DNA of 25,819 bases from assembly GCA_035333525.1 (NCBI GenBank), contig DAOQQF010000010.1:1-25819 (forward strand), read 5' to 3'. Source of the DNA: CALMFT01 sp035333525 (lineage in GTDB: Bacteria > Patescibacteriota > Gracilibacteria > Absconditabacterales > Absconditicoccaceae). The position numbers were made by a program, and so were the translations under genes. A model generated the notes under the pieces. The model was not told where the DNA came from and ran no database searches. It was given only the letters and a program-made list of their open reading frames with translations. Below are positions 1 through 7,491 of the stretch, piece after piece; position 1 is the first letter of the stretch; each line of letters starts with the position of its first letter.

Positions 1-569
1 GTTGCGTCTCAGACTACACGTCTATGGTCTCAGAGTTGAAAGACATCTCATTGTTGCACTCGAGGTTTTTCTGAGAGTTCAGGTGCTTGGTTCTCTTGTT
101 CTTCATCCACATCGAGTAAGTTATCAAGTCATAAATCAAGATCATCAAATAAGTCGTTAAGTTCAGGATCATTGAGTTCAGCAAGTTCAATCTTGAGATT
201 TTCGATATCTCGATCTGCTAGTTCAGCGAGTTTGTTATCCAAGATACGGTATTTCTTTTTTTGGATTTCAGTGAGATCAGTAAATTTGAGCACTGGTACT
301 TGAGTCAGTCACATTTTCTTACTTGCTATCCATCTACCATGACCTGCGAGGATAATGTTGTGTTCATCAATAAGAATTGGTGATCTAAATCAGCATTCAG
401 TAATACTATTAATAATAGCATTAATCTGATCATCAGGATGAATCTTATTGTTGAATTGATAAGGAATAAGCTGATCAGGAGATATCAACATATATTCTCA
501 TTGATCAAAAGCACTATCCTGACCTAGGTCGGGGGTTATTTCGAGATTGTCTGATTTTTTAGATTTCAT
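1..569 (-). CDS. ParB/Srx-like N-terminal domain leading into DNA methyltransferase (C-terminus beyond window)
   Basis: The minus-strand frame is open from ATG at 569 to the window edge (189 residues), with five or more in-frame TGA read as Gly. The N-terminal part (about residues 25-100) has the ParB/sulfiredoxin-like pattern: ILIDEHNIILAGHGRW followed by a short basic stretch and VPVLKFTDLTE. An acidic linker rich in Asp and Leu follows. The last visible residues include GDHRRVVGDA, which resembles the junction seen where ParB-like domains are fused to N4/N6-type DNA methyltransferases. The methyltransferase catalytic motif is not in the window, so that half is inferred. Such fusions are common in phages and near terminase genes. 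The gene starts about 65 bp after a terminator that closes the upstream HTH gene. Confidence 0.75.
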
Positions 570-575
570 GATTTA

Positions 576-607
576 AAATAAAAAACGAGATAAAAGCTAT
601 CTCGTTT
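576..607 (-). terminator. Rho-independent terminator after the 144-aa HTH gene
   Basis: A perfect 10-bp stem (583-592 with 598-607, loop of five) is followed on the minus strand by a T-rich run. It lies 29 bp past the stop of the HTH gene and just before the ParB-like gene, so the latter probably has its own start or depends on read-through. Confidence 0.8.
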
Positions 608-635
608 GTAGACATATTTTGATTTTCTCAATCTA

Positions 636-1070
636 TTAGTCCTGTCTTGGATCTCAACCCAACAGATGACTTTGTTGTTTCAATTTATCTTTGATATTTT
701 GAAGTGTCACTTTCATTGCCTGCGGAGACACTCCATGAATCCTAGCGAGATCTTTATTTTTGGTTGTTGTTCCATCTCGCTCATATAAATATCGGGTATC
801 AATGAAAAAATCTTGAATAGCTCTGTGAAGTTCATCACAATGTCTACGATCAGATAAATTGATAGTGATTTTGGATTCTATAATCGCACCCTGGATCGTA
901 TATGATAACACAACATCCTGCTCTTGTATTCAAAATGATATCTTACCTTTCGTATAAAGCTGGTGAATGTTTTTTTCATGAATATATCTGAGTAAATGAT
1001 GGAAGGCATCTGCATACATTCTATATTGAGTAGTATATTCACTCAATGGTCTTCTTCATCTTTTTTGCAT
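636..1070 (-). CDS. Small helix-turn-helix protein, possible terminase small subunit-like
   Basis: 144 residues under code 25, from ATG at 1070 to TAA. A standard-code reading sees only the middle, because TGA codons interrupt both ends. The N-terminus is basic (MQKRGRRPLSEY) and the middle has an Arg/His-rich segment. Near the C-terminus, about residues 105-130, NKDLARIHGVSPQAMKVTLQ reads like a helix-turn-helix with a recognition helix, followed by a lysine-rich helix. A small HTH protein just upstream of a ParB-methyltransferase fusion suggests a phage packaging or regulatory module. I do not recognise the family with certainty. A transcription regulator or sigma-region-4-like protein is equally possible. 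Its 5' side carries an unusually long RNA hairpin. Confidence 0.6.
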
Positions 1071-1083
1071 GGCGGTAGGTTTT

Positions 1084-1167
1084 ACAGAAATAAAAAAGCA
1101 TTTGAGGAGGCGAAACAACCCTAGATAGGACTATCAAGCACGTTTCCACAAACGCTTATTTTTCTGT
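1084..1167 (-). promoter_or_regulatory. Long structured leader upstream of the HTH gene
   Basis: The 84-nt segment folds on itself in three steps. An outer helix pairs ACAGAAA (1084-1090) with TTTCTGT (1161-1167) and AAGCATTTG (1096-1104) with CAAACGCTT (1149-1157). A middle GAAAC/GTTTC helix pairs 1112-1116 with 1142-1146. An apical GATAG/CTATC pair is at 1124-1128 and 1131-1135. It ends 14 bp before the ATG at 1070. The nested helices with A/G-rich internal loops look like a structured 5' leader rather than a simple terminator. The RNA class is unknown. Confidence 0.5.
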
Positions 1168-1170
1168 ACA

Positions 1171-1508
1171 GATCATATATACAAGTTTAGGATTTATTTT
1201 CAATCTTTTTTATTATTTTTTATTTCACAATATATTATTTTCTGGCATACAATAGCACCGTATCCAATACTATCAAGACCTGTCAATAAGGTGCTCATTT
1301 TCTTTTTGATTGTAAATCAATTATATGATTTTTTGAAAAAATAATTTCAAATTTTTGATAATAGAAATGTATCTCAATCAAGTTTTATTATACTGCGGGT
1401 ACCTGTATTTTTGGCAGGATTTTATTTTATTTTTTTCCATCACCATGAAACACATTCCTCCTATTCGTGAATCCCTTTCAATGGGGAAAAAAAATTTGCT
1501 CAAATGAT
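1171..1508. other. Intergenic stretch without a supported gene
   Basis: A+T-rich, with no convincing reading frame on either strand under code 25. It holds one inverted repeat (AGCACC at 1254-1259 with GGTGCT at 1290-1295) and several TATAAT-like hexamers. It probably contains the divergent promoters for the minus-strand phage-like genes and the plus-strand recombinase module. Confidence 0.5.
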
Positions 1509-1673
1509 GTGGGCATCAAAAGACAGCTCCTTATTTCTCTTCAAGAGGCTAAGTTACTTCTTTGAACCACAGGGAAAACATTATCAGATGAGAAAATCAG
1601 CCATTTATCAGAGTTTACCGAACACCTATGAACCTATCTTGTAGAACAATACATCAACTGAAAGCTAGCTTAG
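1509..1673 (+). CDS. Short ORF upstream of serine recombinase LSR1
   Basis: Under code 25 a 54-residue frame runs from GTG at 1509 to TAG. The peptide contains LQEAKLLLG, TLSDEKISHLSEF and a hydrophobic/Tyr-rich C-terminus ending YINGKLA. It resembles in size, position and flavour the 42-residue ORF before LSR2 in the duplicated element (8782-8910): both have an EA(K/R)xxLG segment, then an acidic helix, then a hydrophobic helix. The start is uncertain, because the frame stays open upstream without an ATG. A recombination accessory role is only a guess from position. Confidence 0.4.
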
Positions 1674-1705
1674 TAATTGACTTGCAAAAGAGATCAATAA
1701 TAGTT

Positions 1706-1772
1706 ATACCAAAAAAGGTAGGTGCGGAAAACACCAACCTCTCCTGACCTTTATTTGGTATGCGACACCAAA
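1706..1772 (+). promoter_or_regulatory. Mutually exclusive hairpins before LSR1
   Basis: ATACCAAA...AAGGT (from 1706) pairs with ACCTTT...TTTGGTAT (to 1761), enclosing a small GGTG/CACC hairpin. The same TTTGGT (1754-1759) can instead pair with ACCAAA at 1767-1772. No T-run follows. The segment lies between the short ORF and LSR1 and could be an attenuator or a recombinase-binding site. Confidence 0.35.
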
Positions 1773-1821
1773 TTCTGGTTTTATGTAATCAGGACTTTTA
1801 TTTCCTAATACAGACATTCCC

Positions 1822-3504
1822 ATGTATAATAAAAACCCATTCCAAAACAAGAGCAGTGAATTCGAGACCAAAAAAGTGGCTCTCATATACTGCCGTGTGA
1901 GCTCCAAACGTCAGGCTGAGGAGAGGTTCTGAATAGAAACTCAAGAAGCTATGTGCAAGGAACGATGTGAAAGAAACAACATCATCGTTTGAAAAATTAT
2001 CAAAGATGGATGAGTATCTTGAGGAACCTTTGAAAGAGATGGTTTTGATGAAGTACTCAGTATCCTCGATAAACAAAGAAAAAAATATCAAAAAGAACTA
2101 AAATCGAAATGAAAAGGTAGTAAGTCAAAACAATCAAAAAACAACGCTGAGAATGAAAATGACAACGAAGGTATGCCGTTTATCACACACTTTGTGTGCG
2201 TTGATAATTCAAGAATTTCTAGAAATGATAATATGTGAGAAACCTTGATGATGACGAATATGATCAGGGAAGCATGATGCGAGATTGTCTACACCCTCTA
2301 CCCAATCGACTACAATACTAGTGCATGAATGCTTCAGGAAAATATACTCTATGCATTCGCTTCATTTGAAAGGAGAAATACAAGAGTAAAAGCAATGAAT
2401 TGAATGAGGGCAAGACTGTATGAATGATACCGACCTTTTTGATTAGTACCAATCGGATATGTAAGAGAAAAACAATGAAAAAATAGCGTTGTAGTAGCTC
2501 ATCCTACGAAATGACAAATTGTAAAAGAAGCTCTAGAAATGTATGCAAACGGGATTCTTACATCAGAATCAGCTGTATTTAGATACATGAAAGACAAGTG
2601 AATGCAAAGCAATAGTTCTCAAAATACAAAATGAGAGCTCTATAAAACAATTGTAGAAACACTATTCTGAGAAAGCAGATTGTATTTTTATGCTTGATTT
2701 ATCCACCACCCAAGACGAGATATTAATGACCTTATTCCCGCAAAACACGAGCCACTTATTACCATGGAAACGGTCAAAAAGATTATGGCGAGAAGGTTTG
2801 CTGATAAAAATATCTGAAAAACAAAACTCAAAGACAACCCAGATTTCCCACTAAAGGATTATATTCATTGCTGATACTGTGGATTAAAGATATCATGATA
2901 CCGATCACAAGGAAGGAATCAAAAATATCCTTATTACTGATGTACCAACAAGAAAGACAAAGACAGATGGCAAATCGCTCGTGATATCATTCACAAGGAT
3001 TTTGATGATCTCCTAGGAACAATGGATATCAATGAAGATACATGGAATTTACTCGAAGAGACAATCAAGCGTGTTTGGAAAAAAAGATACGAATTCCAAG
3101 AGCTTATGATGCAAGAAAAAAAGAAAGCCCTCGAACAGATCGAGAAGCAAATGACAAGCGTAAGACAGGTAATGATTAAAACAGAAAACGTTAGTTTGAT
3201 TGAAGATTTAGAGAAAGAATGGGAATTATTACGTATTGAAAGAGAAAAACTAAAACAAGAAATAAAAGACAAAGAATTTATGTCTGACCAAGAACTACAG
3301 GAGTGTTTGGTTCAAGCAAAGGCTATCTATCTCTCACCAAAAAAGGTGCGGGAAATTTCTAATAATGAATTGAGAAAACAAATGGTGCATGTTTTGTTTG
3401 GGGACAAACTTTTGTATGATAAGAAAAATGGATTCCGCACCGCCTGAAATTCGCTTTACCAAGCGGTAAATCAGCTCATTCAGAGTGATGATTTTTTACA
3501 ATAA
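1822..3504 (+). CDS. Large serine recombinase (LSR1)
   Basis: Site-specific DNA recombinase of the large serine family, 560 residues from ATG to TAA with many TGA(Gly) codons. The resolvase domain carries the nucleophile in YCRVSS (Ser27) and the SRISRN arginine motif near residue 130. A recombinase domain follows (RLYEGYRPFGLVPIGYV, about 215-230). Next comes a zinc-ribbon remnant (HCGYCGLKISG and YYGC, about 350-375), then a charged coiled coil (about 410-500), then the conserved C-terminal block VLFGDKLLYDK. The length is normal and all core parts are present, so it looks functional. It follows the short ORF at 1509 and has phage-like genes on its other side, so it may be the integrase of a prophage that extends left of the window. 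Confidence 0.93.
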
Positions 3505-3517
3505 TCCCCAAACAAAA

Positions 3518-3565
3518 AATAACCCCTCTCCGCACCGCATTAGACGGCTTGGGGAGCGGGTTATT
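3518..3565 (-). terminator. Hairpin with minus-strand T-run downstream of LSR1
   Basis: AATAACCC (3518-3525) pairs with GGGTTATT (3558-3565), extended inward by CTCC/GGAG. On the minus strand the stem is followed by TTTTTTG, so it could terminate minus-strand transcription coming from the Nudix gene. A second overlapping pair, CCCCAA/TTGGGG, also encloses it. It might alternatively be part of an att site of LSR1. Confidence 0.45.
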
Positions 3566-3749
3566 CCTATGTAATAAACTGTGTGTCCAGTTAAAATGGG
3601 TCAACAGGACTATTACCGCACCACTTTCAGACACAAACACTCCAGAAATAACTATAGATGAAATATTCAATATCATAGAAATAGCTTTGATGCAAGCAAA
3701 AAACTTTGCCAGAGCACAAAACTACAATACTCTTATAAAAACTTTTTAA
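3549..3749 (+). pseudogene. Small ORF, possibly a stranded recombinase C-terminal tail
   Basis: The frame encodes a 66-residue peptide from a TTG, ending NYNTLIKTF. From residue 17 it reads KWVNRT, then a Thr/Pro stretch, then an amphipathic helix rich in Ile, Ala and Lys. The DNA at 3597 is TGGGTCAA, the same eight bases, in the same WV reading frame, as the left end of each duplicated element at 4247 and 10902. There the frame is the cut-off tail of LSR2. This ORF may therefore be the tail of another recombinase left by an older insertion. It may equally be an unrelated small gene. It converges with the Nudix gene and overlaps it by four bases. Confidence 0.3.
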
Positions 3750-4174
3750 AACTTAATGGTATTCAGTGTTTCTATAAAAGATTCTTTATATTCTATATTT
3801 AATGATTTTATTTCATCCATTGTATACCATCCATAAGCATCATGGTCTTCACCTCACTCAATAATATGATTAATAGAAACGATAGGCTTTATTCCTGCGA
3901 CCCTAAACACAAAAAAATATCTGTTTATCAGTAGAGTTCAAGATTCTAGTTCTTTTGTTTCTGAAGATACTCAGCGGTTTTCAAATTCGATAATCATAGC
4001 TTTATCAATTCAAGTTTCTTCAAGAAACTCTCTTTTGATCGCTTCTTCTGGAGTTTCTCACTCATCTATTGCTCATTTAACCGGTTCCCAAGTACCACGG
4101 TCAATTCTTTTTAACAAGAGGATATGTCCTGCTTCATCAAATACTATTCAAATTGGTAAGTTAAATATATTCAT
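3746..4174 (-). CDS. Nudix hydrolase
   Basis: 142 residues, ATG at 4174 to TAA. The Nudix box is complete: GAIDEGETPEEAIKREFLEE begins it and TGI closes it, fitting G-x5-E-x7-REUxEExGU (about residues 38-60). These enzymes hydrolyse nucleoside diphosphates linked to another moiety, using Mg2+ held by the REFLEE glutamates. The N-terminal strand pattern (IVFDEAGHILLLKR) and the segment RGTWEPVKG are typical of MutT-like members. Substrate cannot be read from the sequence. It is host-type chromosome between two mobile regions, and its stop converges with the small ORF at 3549-3749. Confidence 0.93.
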
Positions 4175-4210
4175 CTTTATATAATACAATAAAAAATCAT
4201 TTACTTTAAA

Positions 4211-4240
4211 TTATAAAAAAACCTGACATAAATGCCAGAT
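4211..4240 (-). terminator. Orphaned tRNA-Lys terminator
   Basis: On the minus strand CUGGCA/UGUCAG (4223-4238, one G·U pair, four-base loop) is followed by a run of T. It sits about 8 bp from the left end of element copy 1. Removing the element places it just behind the 3' end of tRNA-Lys(CUU) at 10726. It is therefore most simply that tRNA's own terminator, now separated by 6.5 kb. Confidence 0.6.
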
Positions 4241-4246
4241 GTTTTT

Positions 4247-4432
4247 TGGGTCAAAGGTGAAAAACCTCAAACCGACGTGTATAGAGTATTTAATGAATTA
4301 GTAGGTGATTTCAAGCAAAAAGCATCATTATTGGATGCAATTTTTTTGCATATCCACCATACGCCTATTTTGAAAGAGAGATTTATACAAGCCAAAGTCT
4401 TTACCGCCGAGTATTCGAACATCTATATATAA
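4247..4432 (+). pseudogene. Stranded C-terminal tail of LSR2 (copy 1, left end)
   Basis: From TGG at 4247 to TAA the frame encodes 61 residues beginning WVKGEKPQTDVYRVFNELV and ending in a Tyr/Ile-rich segment. It has no start of its own inside the element; the only upstream ATG (4232) is chromosomal. LSR2 at the other end reads L-W-V across the same TGGGT core in the same frame. Circularising the element would therefore append this peptide to LSR2. It contains predicted amphipathic helices (KQKASLLDAIFLHI) and no catalytic motif. LSR1 lacks any equivalent, so it is an extension beyond the recombinase core. Confidence 0.75.
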
Positions 4433-4460
4433 TGAATAATTCGCTCACAGCTTTATATCA

Positions 4461-4466
4461 TATACT
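4461..4466 (+). promoter_or_regulatory. Possible -10 box for rep (copy 1)
   Basis: TATACT ends eight bases before the rep ATG at 4475, and no Shine-Dalgarno sequence is visible. If used, the transcript would be leaderless or nearly so. The same box precedes copy 2 at 11116. Confidence 0.3.
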
Positions 4467-4474
4467 ACTACGCT

Positions 4475-5434
4475 ATGGAAAACATCTCAGCTATTGTACA
4501 GCCAGCACCAGCACAAAAGAAAGTCTTTTACGCTACTATGGCTAAGTTTACTAAAAGCCAAGAGTTGAAAGCAAAGATTATTCCTTATCTGTTAGAACAC
4601 TATCCTCAGGTTCTCAGAAATCCTAACAGAAAACAGAGAATGAGAGAGTGTTGTAATATGGTAGCCTTTAGAAGATACTTAGATACAGGAAACATACAGC
4701 TTGTATCCTCTAACTTCTGTAAGTATGACAGAATTTGTATTGCCTGTGCTACCAAGAGAGCAATGAGAATGATAAAGAAGTTTTCTCAGGGAATACAAGA
4801 ACATAGTCTCTACAACAAAAAGCGATACTATATTGTCCTCACTATCAGCCACAAAGAGTGAGATGCTCTTTCAGAGCTTATGGATAGACTTATGCTCTAC
4901 AAAGACAAGCTGGCAAGGGCGTATAGAAATAGCAAAAGGGACAATCATAAATCTAAGAGTTTCTTTGCTCAATTTGATGGAATGGTAATGTCTATAGAGA
5001 TTGATCATAAGTGAAAGAATTGACGACATCCACATATCAATATCCTTGCCTGTAGCGATAACGACATAGTCACTGAAAGTAAGTTTGCAAGGGGTAATAC
5101 AAATCAGCAGTTATTGGATGAATGGAAAGAAATCACAAATGGCACAAGCTATATTCACAACATACGCTATATTGAAGTCAAAAAAGACCATTTTTCAAGA
5201 AGTGGTATAGGTGAAGTTTTCAAATATGCGATAAAATTCTCTGACTTATCTATGGAGCAACTAGCAGAGGTTATGGCAAATCAGCACAAGCATAAATATC
5301 GCTTCTTTGCTACATATGGGATATTCAGGGGGTGGGAGTTGTGAGAATGAGTGACGTATGATGGAGATTGGAGTGAGGGGGTGTTTTTATATGATGAGGG
5401 AGAGAAGAAATACAATATACAAAATGCTTTCTAA
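4475..5434 (+). CDS. Rolling-circle replication initiator Rep (Rep_1-like), copy 1
   Basis: 319 residues under code 25; read in the standard code it falls into separate fragments. A Cys cluster CKYDRICIAC (Cys82, 88, 91) matches the N-terminal metal-binding part of pUB110-type Rep proteins. Motif 1 is YYIVLTISHK (about 118-127). Motif 2 is GRHPHINIL (183-191), where the family usually has HPHFH; the last His is Asn here. The nucleophile Tyr lies in EVFKYAIK (Tyr251, Lys254). Two TGA(Gly) codons lie immediately before motif 2. These proteins nick the double-strand origin and start rolling-circle replication. Finding one inside an element with a serine recombinase indicates a plasmid-like life stage. 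Confidence 0.82.
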
Positions 5435-5522
5435 ATGTTATCAGAGAAAGTAGCAAAATATTTGCATAATCCATATTTATATGTATAATATATAAAAGAT
5501 TTATTTCATTTTTTTATAAAAG

Positions 5523-6368
5523 ATGTCACTAAAAAACAAATTACTTATATGAGCAATAGCTCTTGGCACTCTATGAGCAGGAAATCTAAAAGCTCAAGAT
5601 AAAGTCGTCAATAATTCAAAGAAGGATACTATTGAGAATTTTCAGTGAAATAAAACAGATAACTACTGAGCTTATGATGATAAAGAAGGGATGTGATGAT
5701 ATCTACAAGATGTAAATTGACTATACGAAAATGGACTACAGCCACCAACTTGAGTGAAACTACAAGCACAACAAGATATGGCAGAAATAGTGAAACAATT
5801 AAAGACGCCTAATATTGATGAAAGAATTGTAAGTGGAATTATAGCAGAAAGAATGAGACATTACTCAATAGAAGATTATGATAAAAACACTCAAAAAGCA
5901 TATCTCATAGCATTAAATGAATACCTTTATGAATATCTTATACAATCACTAGATAATTTTATCTACGATAAAAATACACCTAATCAAAACTATAATGATT
6001 TTATGAATTATGGTATTGAATGAGATAAAGAAATTCACTCAGCACTTGAGACATTCTCTAATAATCCCACGAATATGGAACTACTCAAATATCAACTTAA
6101 AGATATTAGAACACAACTATCAAACATTCACGAATGAAAGTATAATAGCGAGCAACAAAAATTAGACGAATATGTTAAATATCTAAAAAACACCCAAGAA
6201 ACATTAGAAAAACAATACTGAAAAATGTTATGAAATGATGCAAACAAAAACAACGGCAATCTAGCTATATGATTGCTATTGGGTCTATTAACATCTATGA
6301 CAATATTGTTTGGTATAGCAAACAGGCAAGTAGCAAAAATGAAAAAAGAAAGTAATAAAAATCAATAA
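5523..6368 (+). CDS. Secreted, C-terminally membrane-anchored protein, copy 1
   Basis: 281 residues. The N-terminus is a signal peptide: MSLKNKLL, then a Gly/Ala/Leu core, then the cleavage-like site LKA-QD at about residue 27. The exported part is rich in Asn, Gln, Lys and Tyr and has two helical, probably coiled-coil stretches (about 85-140 and 185-235). Near the C-terminus (about 245-265) a hydrophobic segment, LAIGLLLGLLTSMTILFG, is followed by a basic tail, which is consistent with an anchor. No sortase motif was seen. It stands between rep and a strong terminator. The family is not recognised. Surface attachment, host contact or exclusion of related elements are possibilities without direct support. 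Confidence 0.7.
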
Positions 6369-6377
6369 AATAGAAGG

Positions 6378-6410
6378 AAAAGTCTCAGAGTAATTGGGAC
6401 TTTTTTATTT
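6378..6410 (+). terminator. Terminator after the secreted-protein gene (copy 1)
   Basis: AAAAGTCTC (6378-6386) pairs with GGGACTTTT (6396-6404) and is followed by TTATTT. It lies 10 bp past the stop, closing the rep-secreted protein unit. Confidence 0.85.
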
Positions 6411-6433
6411 CTGAAGATTTCAATAAGCAAAAA

Positions 6434-6455
6434 GGCAATGGATTGCTCCACTGCC
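6434..6455. other. Hairpin in the 134-bp intergenic region of copy 1
   Basis: GGCAATGG pairs with CCACTGCC around a six-base loop. No T-run follows on either strand. A single- or double-strand replication origin is conceivable because the element encodes a Rep, but no nick-site consensus was identified. Confidence 0.25.
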
Positions 6456-6544
6456 TATGCAAAACTAACGATATCTATATATACTCTTTTTTTTCTATTT
6501 TGCAAGTTTTTTTATGAGTTTTTTTTAGTAGTTTTATATTCCGC

Positions 6545-7363
6545 TTAGAGAAGCGATTTGAGAAAATAGATTAATCTCTCTTTATCAGCCACTTTCCACT
6601 TTTTTATGACTGTATAGATATACTCTCTATTATTGTTTTGAAGTTTAAAGAAAGGGTCTGATGGTAGCTCTGTAGTAACAGATAGTAGTGTACCTTTCTG
6701 TAATTGTCAATCTATAAGGCTCTGAATATATCCGATATTTCTTTGTATTCATTCTGCATCTAGCGATTTATAGAACTTAAGTAATTGTGGATATAATCGT
6801 AGTTTTCACCTCACTAATTTCTTCAGATTAGAGGTTAATTCTTTGGTATCACTATTGATGTCATATATTTCAAAAAGTTCTGTATTTGCTGTTTTATCAC
6901 GTAATTGATAGAGCTCTGCTCCAATATGTTTCGCAGTACTAAAGATAAAAACCCTTTTCTGTTCTACAGTAATAAGCTGTTCTATAATGTGAGCAAAATC
7001 TCCATCTCCACTAAACAAAATCAGCGTATCAAAGTTAGAAATCTCCTTACTGATATGGTAGCCCATTTCAGTGTCTACATTCCCCTTTTTCTTTCACCCT
7101 TTAAATCTCACTTGCTTAAAATAGAGCATAAAATTACTTTTACTTTGATATTCTTCAGCAAGTTTTTCAATAACTGTTTTTTGATATGGTTTATCTTCAT
7201 CATATGCTCCAAAAAATGCAGTTTTCACAATCTTTTCATCTGTATCAAGATATTTGAGAAACTTATTCAACTCAAAACGTCGTCCTGTAGTATATTGAGC
7301 ATAGTAGACATTGGAAAAGTCTATGAAGACCATCGCTTTCCCTGATATAATTGATGAAAACAT
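6545..7363 (-). CDS. NYN-domain (LabA/DUF88-like) protein, copy 1
   Basis: 272 residues, ATG at 7363 to TAA, with four in-frame TGA(Gly). The PIN-like NYN fold is clear. VFIDFSNVYYAQ (about 12-23) supplies the first acidic residue. KGNVDTEMGYHI (about 95-106) supplies the second. TLILFSGDGDFAHII (about 115-129) supplies the acidic pair. These Asp residues coordinate metal in the proposed RNase active site of this superfamily. About 110 further residues, rich in Leu and Lys and without a recognised domain, follow. It is the only minus-strand gene of the element and faces away from the 401-aa gene across a 128-bp intergenic region. RNA degradation or regulation of the element is plausible but not shown. 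Confidence 0.85.
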
Positions 7364-7491
7364 AATATGCTAAAGTAAATATAAAGTGCTAAGATTGGTA
7401 TAGTGTTTTTACCGATAAAAGCAACCTCATTCGAATTGCAACACTACTACATAATGCTATACTACACGTATTTATATGAGATAAAAATACG

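Noticed and set aside
1798..2091. 97-aa minus-strand ORF over the start of LSR1
   Set aside because: Shadow of the recombinase N-terminal domain, which has clear catalytic motifs on the plus strand.
6905..7345. 146-aa plus-strand ORF inside the element (also 13560-14000)
   Set aside because: It is antisense to the NYN gene, whose conserved acidic motifs are on the minus strand; composition is F/I/S-rich as expected for a shadow.
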